This document shows, one piece after another, positions 43,791-52,320 of a stretch of DNA of 64,000 nucleotides. This DNA is from CAIWHR01 sp963823215 (GTDB taxonomy: Bacteria > Pseudomonadota > Gammaproteobacteria > Burkholderiales > Casimicrobiaceae): positions 248,001-312,000 of the forward strand of contig CAWGKT010000017.1 in assembly GCA_963823215.1 (NCBI GenBank). The letters are read 5' to 3'. The translations under genes were made by a program, and so were the position numbers. The notes beneath the pieces were generated by a model. It had not been told where the DNA came from and made no database searches. It saw nothing but the letters and a program-made list of their open reading frames with translations. How positions within the stretch are numbered: position 1 is the first letter of the stretch; each line of letters starts with the position of its first letter.

Positions 43791-44129
43791 GCCCGAGGGG
43801 GCCAAGCGCGCAGCGTGGGCGAGCGCGCACGCTGCGGATTTGGTTCGACTACGGCTGCTGGTTAGTCGAAACTGAGCGGCAGCAATCCGTCTGAAGCGGT
43901 CGGCCTGTCAGCGTCGGCCAATGACAGCTGATGGCCGGTAGCCGCAATTCAGCTGATTCCATTGAGCGGCCGCTGAAGAAGATACAGCAGTCATCGAAGC
44001 GTTAACGTCCGCGATGGATTGGCGAGCAGCCAATCAGTGAAACGAATCGTTCGGCCGTAGGCGACCCGCAGCGGAACTACGGCTTTGCGGATGCAGCCAT
44101 TCTGCATTGATGCGACCTCGGCGTGAAAC
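43791..44129. other. Gene-free stretch containing repeat copy A
   Basis: 339 bases between the duplicated-domain protein and the minus-strand lipoprotein gene. Most of it is the direct repeat described separately; no frame looks coding. Confidence 0.5.
43927..44069 (+). repeat. 143-bp direct repeat, copy A
   Basis: Aligns without gaps to 44854-44996 with 15 differences that I counted by eye (about 90% identity). Shared landmarks are GCCGCAATTCAGCTG, CCATTGAGCGGCCGCTGAA, ATACAGCAGTCATCGAAGCG and GGATTGGCGAGCAGCCA. The two copies face the same way and flank a lipoprotein gene. Confidence 0.85.
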
Positions 44130-44585
44130 CTATCTTCCGAGCGTCAAGTAAGCAGGGCAAACCACATCAAAGTCTTCGTTATCGGCGGTCCCTGACTCGG
44201 CGTAAACAAAGAGATGGCAGTAATTGGGCTGATTGAGCAATAGAGCGCACTGCCTTGCACCACTGACCGCGTTGTAGCAGGTCAGGTTATCGATGAGGAG
44301 CCCATATTTTGCGCTCCTGGGTGTCTTGACAATCGACTTTCGTGCAACACCACTTGAATTGATCGTGACTTCCGTGCGCCCGAACTGCATCGGGTGGCCT
44401 TCGCTCAGATAGGAGCCCTCGCTCCACGTGGCGCGAACGAGTTGGGCTGGAAGATCGATACGTCGCAACGTTCTCCAGTCTTCTCCCGCCGAGGGCGCTG
44501 TCGAGACGCAGGAAGACGTCAAACACACACTCATCATCAGAGCCAATACCGAGAACCCGTGCTTTCCACCTTGGACCAAGCCCAT
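44130..44585 (-). CDS. Putative lipoprotein of unknown function
   Basis: 151 residues starting MGLVQGGKHGFSVLALMMSV and reaching a lipobox LTSSC near residue 26, so probably lipid-anchored. The rest is a small domain with four further cysteines (LTCYNA, RQCALL, NYCHLF, VVCPAY), suggestive of two disulfides in the periplasm. GGAGG precedes the chosen ATG by about 10 bases; the frame opens further upstream without a signal. No family recognised. It is bracketed by the two copies of a 143-bp direct repeat and its GC content is lower than the housekeeping genes. Confidence 0.7.
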   Translation of the reverse strand: MGLVQGGKHGFSVLALMMSVCLTSSCVSTAPSAGEDWRTLRRIDLPAQLVRATWSEGSYLSEGHPMQFGRTEVTINSSGVARKSIVKTPRSAKYGLLIDNLTCYNAVSGARQCALLLNQPNYCHLFVYAESGTADNEDFDVVCPAYLTLGR

Positions 44586-45054
44586 TGCTCTATTGCCTCC
44601 TTCCTGCCCGCACATAATTGCATCCTTGTATTCAATGTATTGTACCGCCGCTGGCCGTTCCGTAATCCGGCGATCAGAGGCCGGCATTCAGATCATGGGC
44701 ATCAATGATCGGGGCGCGACGCCGTTTCCACCATCCCACGCGACCCGCACAGCTTGAAGCGCGGGCGGCTCCCACCAATCAGTGCGCACGACAGGCGGCA
44801 CCGGTTCGATAGCTCCGCGGACCGACTGCTCTTGGGGATGCAAGCGTAAGACCGCTGTTGGCCGGTTGCCGCAATTCAGCTGGTTCCATTGAGCGGCCGC
44901 TGAAAAATATACAGCAGTCATCGAAGCGTGAAGGTCCGCGGTGGATTGGCGAGCAGCCATTCAGTGATATGAATTGTTTGACCGTAGACGACCCGCTCCA
45001 GCCATTGAGCGTGACCAGTACGGACATTCAACCGCATTGGCTTGAGACATTCGA
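44586..45054. other. Gene-free stretch containing repeat copy B
   Basis: 469 bases upstream of the lipoprotein gene and downstream of the convergently arranged substrate-binding protein gene. Repeat copy B occupies its second half; otherwise nothing is recognised. Confidence 0.5.
44854..44996 (+). repeat. 143-bp direct repeat, copy B
   Basis: Ungapped partner of 43927-44069. Beyond the shared block this copy continues CTCCAGCCATTGAGCGTGAC and ACGGACATTCAACC, a tail that reappears in part near 43015-43062, 46376-46415 and 50653-50700, so the family is wider than two copies. Confidence 0.85.
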
Positions 45055-46050
45055 CTACTGGATCACTGCATCCGCCCGCACCAACAGCGATTGCGGGATA
45101 GTGATGCCGAGCGCGTTCGCGGTCCGCAGGTTGATGACGAGCTCGAACCTCGTTGGTTGCTCGACTGGGAGCTCACCCGGCTTTGCGCCCTTCAGAATCT
45201 TGTCAACGTACGCTGCCGATGCCTTGGCGATGGCCGCCAGGTCCGATCCGATGCTCGCGAGACAACCGGCCTCCACCAGCGGTCGCGATCCGCCAAACGT
45301 GGGGAGACGATGCGAAAGGGCGCCGCCGACGATACGCGCAGCATTGATGGTGAACAGCGGATCAAGCAGCGTGAGAACGGCGTCCGGTCGCTCTGTGGCG
45401 AACGTCGCGAACGCCCGATCCAACTCGTCCGCGTTGCGTACCTCGAACAGCCGGGCCACCATGCGCAGTCGCGCGCAGGCGCCCAGCGCTTCACTCAGCA
45501 ACTGCTGTTGAAAGACGACGTTCGCGGGATTCCACAGGATGGCCAGGTGCTGCGCGTTGGGCAACAGCTCCCGCACGAGCTCGACCTGCTTGCCGACCGA
45601 AGCGTGCGATGAAGCGGCAGTCCCGGTGACGTTGCCTCCGGGACGCGCCAGGTTGCCCACCAGCCCCGACGCCACGGGGTCACCCACCGCCACCATGACG
45701 ATCGGTATGGTCGAGGTGGCATCCTTGGCCGCGATCGAGGCTTGCGTGACCATTCCTACAATGATGTCCGGCCGCAGCTTGACCAGCTCCGCGGCGAGCG
45801 CCGGCAGGCGCGCGAAGTCGCCGTCAGCCGAGCGCCGTTCGACGACCATTGTCCTGCCGTCGATGTAGCCCAGCTCACGCATGCCTTGCCAGAAGGACGG
45901 CTCCCAAAGGTTCTTCGTGGAGAACAGCACACCGACGCGCGGCATTTTCTTCGTCTGGGCGAGACTTGCGAACGAAATGCCAGCGAGGCCGCAGGCGCCG
46001 GTACGCAGAAACGTCCGGCGGTTCATCATGGCGTCGAATGCGCGCTTCAT
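45055..46050 (-). CDS. Orphan ABC transporter substrate-binding protein (COG2984/TrpX-like)
   Basis: 331-residue periplasmic receptor. The ATG at 46050 follows GAGGTGATCT. The N-terminus MKRAFDAMMNRRTFLRTGAC carries an RRTF motif before a hydrophobic stretch ending SLAQ, so export may be by the Tat route. Family blocks: PRVGVLFSTKN, GMRELGYIDGRTMVVERRSA, DIIVGMVTQASIAAKDATST, IPIVMVAVGDPVASGLVGNL, ARPGGNVTGTA and PVEQPTRFELVINLRTANAL. No permease or ATPase gene is adjacent. Paralogous to the protein at 41289-42287. Confidence 0.92.
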   Translation of the reverse strand: MKRAFDAMMNRRTFLRTGACGLAGISFASLAQTKKMPRVGVLFSTKNLWEPSFWQGMRELGYIDGRTMVVERRSADGDFARLPALAAELVKLRPDIIVGMVTQASIAAKDATSTIPIVMVAVGDPVASGLVGNLARPGGNVTGTAASSHASVGKQVELVRELLPNAQHLAILWNPANVVFQQQLLSEALGACARLRMVARLFEVRNADELDRAFATFATERPDAVLTLLDPLFTINAARIVGGALSHRLPTFGGSRPLVEAGCLASIGSDLAAIAKASAAYVDKILKGAKPGELPVEQPTRFELVINLRTANALGITIPQSLLVRADAVIQ

Positions 46051-46541
46051 TAGATCACCTCGTCCTAGCGTAACCGTATCACCTAAGGATAGGAAATCCA
46101 ACGGCGCGACGCGTCATCGCGACCAGCGTCGCACACCTTGACTTGCCCGGCTCGACAGGAAACTGGGGTGATCAGGGGTCACCGCGGGGCCACAATAGCC
46201 CTGGGCGTGGGTGTTTGGCGAGCGTTAGCGAGTCCGCGTCGCGTGCCCGGCGGTGGCGTGGGTCGCCAGTCGCCGGTCGCCACGTCAATGGCCGCCTACC
46301 CGAAAATTCCGCAGCGACACCGACCGGCCGGTATTGGCAGTGCTCGGCCCGATCGTCGACGGACGCAGTTCGACCCACTCCGGCCATTGAGCCCCACGAA
46401 AACCAGACGTTCGTTTGTCCGACCCAGTCTCCCACGCAATAGACGTTGTCCGGTTCGATCGCCCTGCATTGCAGCTATGGACGGCACGCGCCTCCGCAGG
46501 ATCTGGCCCTGCTTTCAGCGCGGCATCCTCGGCGCCTCCGA
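46051..46541. other. Gene-free stretch with a partial repeat
   Basis: 491 bases separating the substrate-binding protein gene from pepE. CACTCCGGCCATTGAGCCCC near 46376-46395 matches the tail of the 44854 repeat family. No coding frame is convincing. Confidence 0.4.
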
Positions 46542-47255
46542 TCAACCTGGGTCGTGCAAGAATGAGAAGTCGTCACCACCGCCCAGCTCGCGCGGCGGTT
46601 CGCCGTGCCGGAAGATGCGGCATTGCGCGTCGCCGAGCAGATGGATCGAGCCGTCCTCGACGAGGAACGCCGTGCCTTCGCGCAATCCCGCTACCCAGAG
46701 ACGCGGATGGAGCAGGCTGAACTCGGCGATGCGCTCCTCGCGCGTCTCGCCCTTGAAGCCCGGCGGGTTGCCGTGCAGATAGTGAGGATTGATCTGGAAC
46801 GGGATCAGCGCCAGCGCGTCGAATCCACCCGGATCGCAGATCGGCATGTCGTTCGACGTCATGATCGTCGGACAGGTGATGTTGGCCCCGGCGCTCCAAC
46901 CGGCATACGGCACGCCGGCGAGCACGCGATTGCGGATCACTGGCATCAGTTCGCGCTCGCGCAGTTCGCGCAACAGCCTCCAGGTGTTTCCCCCGCCCAC
47001 AACGATTGCCTGCGCGACGCGCACGGCGGCGTGCGGATCCGCCACCGTGTGGATTCCGGTCACGCCGATGCCGAGCGCGCCGAAAACCGGCTCGATCTGC
47101 TCGACGAACTGATCGTAGGTCTTCGTCACAGCGGCGAACGGAATGAACAGGATCTCGCGCACCTCGCCGGCGAAGAAGTCTCGCAAGCAGCCCGACGCAT
47201 GCTCGAGGTACCCCATGCCCTCGCGCTTCGCGTTGCTGAGCAGCAGCAGTCGCAC
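46542..47255 (-). CDS. pepE: Peptidase E (alpha-aspartyl dipeptidase, S51)
   Basis: Cytosolic serine peptidase releasing N-terminal aspartate from Asp-X dipeptides. 237 residues, family-normal. The nucleophile Ser121 is in YAGWSAGANI, with NDMPICDPGG and His158 in INPHYLHGNPPGF matching the E. coli Ser120/Asp135/His157 order. The start is a GTG at 47255 behind GGGAGG. It lies 101 bp downstream of dcuC on the same strand; releasing aspartate next to a C4-dicarboxylate carrier makes metabolic sense. Confidence 0.95.
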   Translation of the reverse strand: MRLLLLSNAKREGMGYLEHASGCLRDFFAGEVREILFIPFAAVTKTYDQFVEQIEPVFGALGIGVTGIHTVADPHAAVRVAQAIVVGGGNTWRLLRELRERELMPVIRNRVLAGVPYAGWSAGANITCPTIMTSNDMPICDPGGFDALALIPFQINPHYLHGNPPGFKGETREERIAEFSLLHPRLWVAGLREGTAFLVEDGSIHLLGDAQCRIFRHGEPPRELGGGDDFSFLHDPG

Positions 47256-47356
47256 GATGCCTCCCTATCCGATGAAGCCCAGGATCACGATGAACAACCG
47301 CCACCACCAAGCGGGTGTTCGCCGTCCGTGGCCGCTCAAACCCTGCGATATCTTGC

Positions 47357-48721
47357 TTACAGCACGAACAAGCTCGTGTACACCAACACCACGGCAATGT
47401 AGGCGGCCAGTGGAACAACGCTTCGCTTCACCAAAGAGAACGGGCTAATCTTTGCAATCCCTGCCACGCCGATGACCACCGCCGCGATGGGTGACATGGC
47501 GCGCGCGATCGACGAGCAAAGCTGCATGGACAGAACCAAAGCTACGGTTGAGACCCCCATCTTTGCGGCAATCGTCGGCGCGAGGCTCCCAAGGGACAAG
47601 AACGACGCGTTGCCCGAGCCAGTCAGGATCGACGCCGCAATGATCAGCGACGAGGAGATGATCAGAACCACTACGGCGCCGAGATCGATTGCTTGCATGG
47701 CAGTGAGCATGGTGTCGATGGTCTTTGTTGAGAGCAAGCCTTGCGCAAAGAACTCGGCCGACACGATGAGCGCCACGACACCGAGCATGCGCGCCATCCC
47801 GTTCACGAAGATGGTGTAGCCTTCGGCAACTTCCCTGAACTTGGTGATTTTTCTCGCGAACTCCACCGCCATTGCGATGCACACGGACATCAAGATCGAC
47901 ACAAACAGGGGCATGTCGTAGAAGGAGCCGGTGTATTTCGAGAAGATCAGCAGCAACGCCAAGGGCATCAACGTCAACAGCGCGTAGTACTTGGGCGCCT
48001 TGGGCGGTTTGTCCTCCGTGACCATTTCCTCGACCACCTCGTCGGCGGCTTCCAGATTCGCCTCTTTGGCGTCGAGGAACTTGAACCAGAAGATCGCCAC
48101 AACGCTCGTCACGAGCAATCCGACGCCCACCACGACCGCTTGATATTGAATCACATAATCCAGGATGGCCACTTTTGCCTGCTCTGCGGCGAAGATGGCG
48201 TTGGCCTGCGTGGGGCCGAACTCCGATACGCCCGTCATCACGACGAATCCCGCACTGGACCGGATGCTGAGGCCAAGCTTGCGCACGACAGGGAAGGCCA
48301 TCGCCATGAGGAGAACGCCGAGGCCGGCCGCGCTGGTGATGAACATTTGCAGGAAGTTGCCGATGATGAACACGCCGGCACCGACGACGTACGGGGATGG
48401 AATTCGCTTCAGGGGGTGCAGCGCGAGTTCGATCAACACGTCGATGGCGCCGATGTGCGTCATGTAAGCGGAGAACCCGCCGGCCGACATGATCAATAGG
48501 CCAAGACCCGCCAGGCGATTCTGGAAAATTGCGTTGAGCTTTTCGAAATAGAACAAACCAAGGTTGTCCGGTTTGAGCTCGATCATGCCTGGCACACCCG
48601 TGAAGTGTGCATAGGCGAATAGGGCGGCGCCACACAAGGCGAGAACGATGGGGGCGTTGAAGTCCTTCTTGATGCTCCAGCCCAGAAAGACCAAAACCAG
48701 TAGCGTGAACGCGATGGCCAT
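47357..48721 (-). CDS. dcuC: C4-dicarboxylate transporter, DcuC family
   Basis: 454-residue membrane protein with about 12 hydrophobic segments, expected to exchange or export C4-dicarboxylates such as succinate, fumarate or aspartate. GLGLLIMSAGGFSAYMTHIG, GNFLQMFITSAAGLGVLLMA, GVSEFGPTQANAIFAAEQA and LTGSGNASFLSLGSLAP are DcuC-like, and the loop after residue ~225 is acidic. Codon use is less GC-rich than in neighbouring housekeeping genes, as in pepD 12 bp upstream, suggesting joint acquisition. Confidence 0.9.
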   Translation of the reverse strand: MAIAFTLLVLVFLGWSIKKDFNAPIVLALCGAALFAYAHFTGVPGMIELKPDNLGLFYFEKLNAIFQNRLAGLGLLIMSAGGFSAYMTHIGAIDVLIELALHPLKRIPSPYVVGAGVFIIGNFLQMFITSAAGLGVLLMAMAFPVVRKLGLSIRSSAGFVVMTGVSEFGPTQANAIFAAEQAKVAILDYVIQYQAVVVGVGLLVTSVVAIFWFKFLDAKEANLEAADEVVEEMVTEDKPPKAPKYYALLTLMPLALLLIFSKYTGSFYDMPLFVSILMSVCIAMAVEFARKITKFREVAEGYTIFVNGMARMLGVVALIVSAEFFAQGLLSTKTIDTMLTAMQAIDLGAVVVLIISSSLIIAASILTGSGNASFLSLGSLAPTIAAKMGVSTVALVLSMQLCSSIARAMSPIAAVVIGVAGIAKISPFSLVKRSVVPLAAYIAVVLVYTSLFVL

Positions 48722-48733
48722 GGCGAGCGCTTC

Positions 48734-50173
48734 CTAGAGTTTACCGATGAGGTTGTGGAGGAAATGTTCGAACGGCTCGGCGCACGAGATTTGCATCGCT
48801 TCCGAGGGCGTGTGTTCGTCCCTGAGGTTGAGGCCCACAGAGATCTTCTTCATGGAGTTCTTCTTGTCAAGCATGGAAACCTCCAGCCCGGCATGGACGC
48901 ACTCCACAATGGGGTGCTTGTGGAAGGTCTCTTGGTACGTTTGCTCCGCGACGTCGAGCAGCTTGGAGTCGAAATCAGGTTGCCAGCCGTTGTAGCCACC
49001 CTGCGCGCCAACGGTCAGACCGGCAAGCTCGAAACAGGCCCGGAACTGCAGGCCGATATCGGCGAGCGAGGAGTCGGATGACGAGCGTTGCATGGACAGG
49101 ATCGAGGCCTTGCCGCCTTGGAGGGTAACCGCCCCAATGTTCGTGGAGGTCTCCACCGCACCGCTGTGCTGATTAAGCTTGTACAAACCATTGGGGCAGG
49201 CGTGCAGCGCCTTGACAAAGGCGTCGGCAAACGCATCCTCCGAGACAACGGCGGGCATGGGCGCCTCGTGTAGCTCGAGCTTCATTGCCTTCTCGGATAC
49301 TTCATACTCGATCTTGATAGCGGTTGCGAGGGAAGTGAACGCCTCCTTGAACACCGCGACATCAACATCCGCGGCCAGCACAACGGCCTGCGCTTGGATG
49401 AGGATGACGTTGCGCTTTCCGGGCGCGTCGATGGAGGCGAGCTTGATCGGCACCTTCTTGGAAAGGGTGTACAGGATGCGTCCCAGGAGCTTCGCCGCGT
49501 TGGCTCTGTTCTTGTTGATATCAAGGCCCGAGTGCCCGCTGACGAGGTCGTAGACTCTGACCGTGAAGGCCTTGTAGCCCTTGGGCGCCGGCACTTCGCT
49601 GTAGTCCGCGACGAGTTCCCATTCGTTGCTGCCGGCGCTGCCGACGGTGATTCTGTCCATCGATGAACTGTCCAGGTTCACCATCACGTTGGCCTTCAGG
49701 GGCAATTCGAGATGAGAGGCGCCGTACAAGCCGACTTCCTCGGCCACCGTGAAGACGCATTCCAACTCGGGATGGGTCAACGCTTTGTCGTCCAGGATGC
49801 ACAGCATGTACGCGATGCCGAATCCATCGTCGCCGCCAAGCGTCGTCTTGTTGGCCTTCAGCCAGTCGCCGTCAATGACGAACTCGATGCCCTGGGTTTC
49901 AAAGTCAAAGTTGCTGTCGCTTGACTTCGCCCATACCATGTCCATGTGCGCTTGAAGCATCAGGACATTGCTGGAGACGCTCCCCTGTGCGGCCTTCCTG
50001 ACCAGAAGGTTGCCGACCTTGTCCTGTTCGCATTCCAGACCGCGCTCTTTGGCGAAATTGACCAGGAGGGCGCGAATGCCGTCCTCTTTCCGGGAGCCAC
50101 GGGGGACTTGTGAAATAGCTGCGAACCAGTGCCAGAAGGCCTTCGGCTTCAGATGCCGTACGGATGCGTTCAC
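48734..50173 (-). CDS. pepD: Aminoacyl-histidine dipeptidase (Xaa-His, M20/PepD)
   Basis: 479-residue cytosolic zinc dipeptidase cleaving Xaa-His dipeptides such as carnosine. Metal and catalytic blocks: MLQAHMDMVW (His, Asp), TTLGGDDGFGIAYML (bridging Asp), TVAEEVGLYGASHL (Glu-Glu), SGHSGLDINKNRANA in the lid, and VECVHAGLEVSML with the late His. The start is a GTG at 50173. GC content is lower than in flanking genes. It leads the pepD-dcuC-pepE run. Confidence 0.95.
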   Translation of the reverse strand: MNASVRHLKPKAFWHWFAAISQVPRGSRKEDGIRALLVNFAKERGLECEQDKVGNLLVRKAAQGSVSSNVLMLQAHMDMVWAKSSDSNFDFETQGIEFVIDGDWLKANKTTLGGDDGFGIAYMLCILDDKALTHPELECVFTVAEEVGLYGASHLELPLKANVMVNLDSSSMDRITVGSAGSNEWELVADYSEVPAPKGYKAFTVRVYDLVSGHSGLDINKNRANAAKLLGRILYTLSKKVPIKLASIDAPGKRNVILIQAQAVVLAADVDVAVFKEAFTSLATAIKIEYEVSEKAMKLELHEAPMPAVVSEDAFADAFVKALHACPNGLYKLNQHSGAVETSTNIGAVTLQGGKASILSMQRSSSDSSLADIGLQFRACFELAGLTVGAQGGYNGWQPDFDSKLLDVAEQTYQETFHKHPIVECVHAGLEVSMLDKKNSMKKISVGLNLRDEHTPSEAMQISCAEPFEHFLHNLIGKL

Positions 50174-50897
50174 GGCAACCCCCTACCAATCTCTGACAAT
50201 GGTCGCATTCACGCGAAGCGCACTAGCATTCGGTGAACCTAAACGGATGCCGGATAGGTATTTTCCAGCGAGTGCCCGCGTTTCTAAACCGCTATAGACA
50301 CTACGATATATGGGAGTGCCGCGATAAAGCAGCCATAGGTCGGCCGGCACGCCGTAAGGGTAGGAAAGCCGCGGCTTGATACCTTCGTCACATTTCCCCA
50401 CCCCTGCAGTTGGTAATTGTGGTGCGCCAGTGAACGAACGTCTTGACTGGCATCAAAAAATGCGGCGAATGGACCAGTCAAATGACTGCAATAGAGCGCA
50501 GTGCGCTACGGCCGCTGTTGGGCCGGCTACCGCATCTCATGGTGTCCGCCCGAGCGGCCGCTGCACACCGCACAGCAGCCATCGAGGCGTGGACGGCCGA
50601 TGTAGATCCTGGAGCCGCCATTCAGCGCCGCAGACCGTCTGACTGTGCCCGATCCGCTCCGGACCGGTCGAGCCTTGCCGAAGCATGCGTTCACGGGTCC
50701 ACAAGGGACCCGCGACGCGAGTGTCGACGGCATTGCAACCAAAACTGCGCGCGCGTCACCTCCTCATCGGCGAATCTTGCTGAATGAACCGGGTCCGCCC
50801 GCGGAAGAATTGACCGTCCGGCCTTCTATTGATTCCTGCACTTCTTCAACTTCCAAGGCACCTCGGGCGTGCGCGTCCCGGCAGCAATGTCATAACG
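50174..50897. other. Gene-free stretch with a diverged repeat copy
   Basis: 724 bases upstream of pepD and downstream of the small minus-strand gene. Between about 50505 and 50700 there is a weak third copy of the 143-bp repeat family (GCCGCTGTTGGGCCGGCTAC, GAGCGGCCGCTG, ACAGCAGCCATCGAGGCGTG, GATCCGCTCCGG). The rest shows no gene; promoter elements for pepD are presumably near 50200-50350 but I cannot define them. Confidence 0.45.
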
Positions 50898-51200
50898 TCA
50901 AATCGTCCGCCAGATGTGGTCGGAAATCGATCCTGGAAGGAAGGTGGCAGCGTGCTTTGAAACCATTTCCATGTACGTCTTGTCGGCCAGTAGCTTAGCG
51001 GTCAGAGTTTCCCATTGACCCAGGTTTTCATACTTGGTGTACCACGCAATGCGGGCAGGGTTGCCGCCGATAGGCATGAGCACTTCGAGCGTCGTCCCGT
51101 GCTTCTCCTTGATGTACTTGGCGACCTCATGGCCGAAGGCCACGGCATCAGCGGTCTTGCCTGGCGCGATTGATGCAGTACGGGTAAAGGCGATCATCAT
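50898..51200 (-). CDS. Small NIPSNAP-like/dimeric alpha-beta barrel protein
   Basis: 100 residues, excellent ribosome site (GAGGAGAGA directly before ATG ATG). MIAFTRTASIAPGKTADAVA, FGHEVAKYIKEKHGTTLEVL, IGGNPARIAWYTKYENLGQW and ETLTAKLLADKTYMEMV have the strand-helix pattern of ferredoxin-like dimeric barrels, close to NIPSNAP proteins. No enzymatic residues can be assigned. It is transcribed alone. Confidence 0.75.
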   Translation of the reverse strand: MMIAFTRTASIAPGKTADAVAFGHEVAKYIKEKHGTTLEVLMPIGGNPARIAWYTKYENLGQWETLTAKLLADKTYMEMVSKHAATFLPGSISDHIWRTI

Positions 51201-51458
51201 TCTCTCCTCGTTCTAGGTGATCCGTTCGACCTGTGTGTCATGCGTTCTGACACGGGTTCAGTTTAGACCTGCGCCGCCGTTCCGTCAGCAGGGCAATCTT
51301 GTCGACGCTTTCGTCGCATCACCGACAAGCTCTTTTTCGGCGCTCGGACTCGGACTGATCGCCGCCATGGCCACCACCTCACAAAATGCTTCACGGAGCA
51401 CCTCAGGGCGTGAAGCCGACCTGACGCGCCGGCGCAGTCCGTCCGGCGAGTCGCGCGA

Positions 51459-51989
51459 TTAAGCGGGAACGTACGTCAACCTGATCACGTCCTCGCCAAT
51501 TAGATCGCTGGTCACAAGGCGGAGCGGCGGCCGGGGGCGGGCGAAGAATGGCTTGCCGCGACCAAGCACGACGGGGTGGAGGTAGAGTCGATACTCATCA
51601 ATGAGACCAAGATCGGTTAGGCGTCCTGCCAAGTCTGGTCCGGCAACTTCAATCTCCCCAACTAGCTGAGCCTTCAACTCACGTATCACCGCCTCGATGG
51701 CATCCTCGACAAGTGTGGCGTTGGGCCCGACCGACTTCAACGAGCGCGACACGACCCACTTCGGTTGGTTCCGCCACGCCGCCGCGAAGTCGTGTTCCTC
51801 CGCGACCCACTCCGGACGGTCTTCGTCCCAATAACGCATTACCTCGTACATGCGGCGACCGTACACACTGCCCGTCAAGTCGCGCACTTGCTCGATGAAG
51901 TGACGAAAGAGCGCAGGGCTTGGCCTAAATTCCAGATGGTCGACGTAGCCATCCAAGGACTGGTTCATTCCAAAGACGAGTTTCGCCAT
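51459..51989 (-). CDS. Dihydrofolate reductase-fold protein (RibD C-terminal domain type)
   Basis: 176 residues starting MAKLVFGMNQSLDGYVDHLE, the family start (hSLDGxxA). YGRRMYEVMRYWDED, WVVSRSLKSVGPNATLVEDA, IEVAGPDLAGRLTDLGLIDE and the end YLHPVVLGRGKPFF are standard for the orphan DHFR/RibD_C proteins common in soil bacteria, usually of unknown substrate. The frame is open upstream, but similarity begins only at 51989. Confidence 0.92.
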   Translation of the reverse strand: MAKLVFGMNQSLDGYVDHLEFRPSPALFRHFIEQVRDLTGSVYGRRMYEVMRYWDEDRPEWVAEEHDFAAAWRNQPKWVVSRSLKSVGPNATLVEDAIEAVIRELKAQLVGEIEVAGPDLAGRLTDLGLIDEYRLYLHPVVLGRGKPFFARPRPPLRLVTSDLIGEDVIRLTYVPA

Positions 51990-52320
51990 GCTACAAAATC
52001 TCCACCCCAGGTTCTTCAGAATAGCTTGAGCCGACGTTCCGCAGAAGTGAGGTCGGACACGATCTGCACGCCGCATTGTCAGTGTAACCAAAAATCCGAA
52101 GTCCGCTTTTGGCCGGACTGAGACCGTTAAGCGCCGATAGGACCCGACCCCGCCTGCGAGATCGAGCCCCAGGCAGGACGCGTCAACCACGCCCAAGGCG
52201 CACGGCAATTTCCGCGGGCAAGCTAGGCCGCGCGCAACCGGTTGCAACGTAGAATGACGCCTGCCGGATTTTCGGGCCCCGCGTCCGCCCCCGGCAATCA
52301 TTGCACGGGAGACCCCGACG
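51990..52320. other. Gene-free stretch between divergent genes
   Basis: 331 bases. AGTCCGCTTTTGGCCGGACT near 52099-52118 resembles an end of the intergenic repeat family. CGGGAGACCCCGACG just before 52321 supplies a ribosome site for the next gene. Nothing else recognised. Confidence 0.4.
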
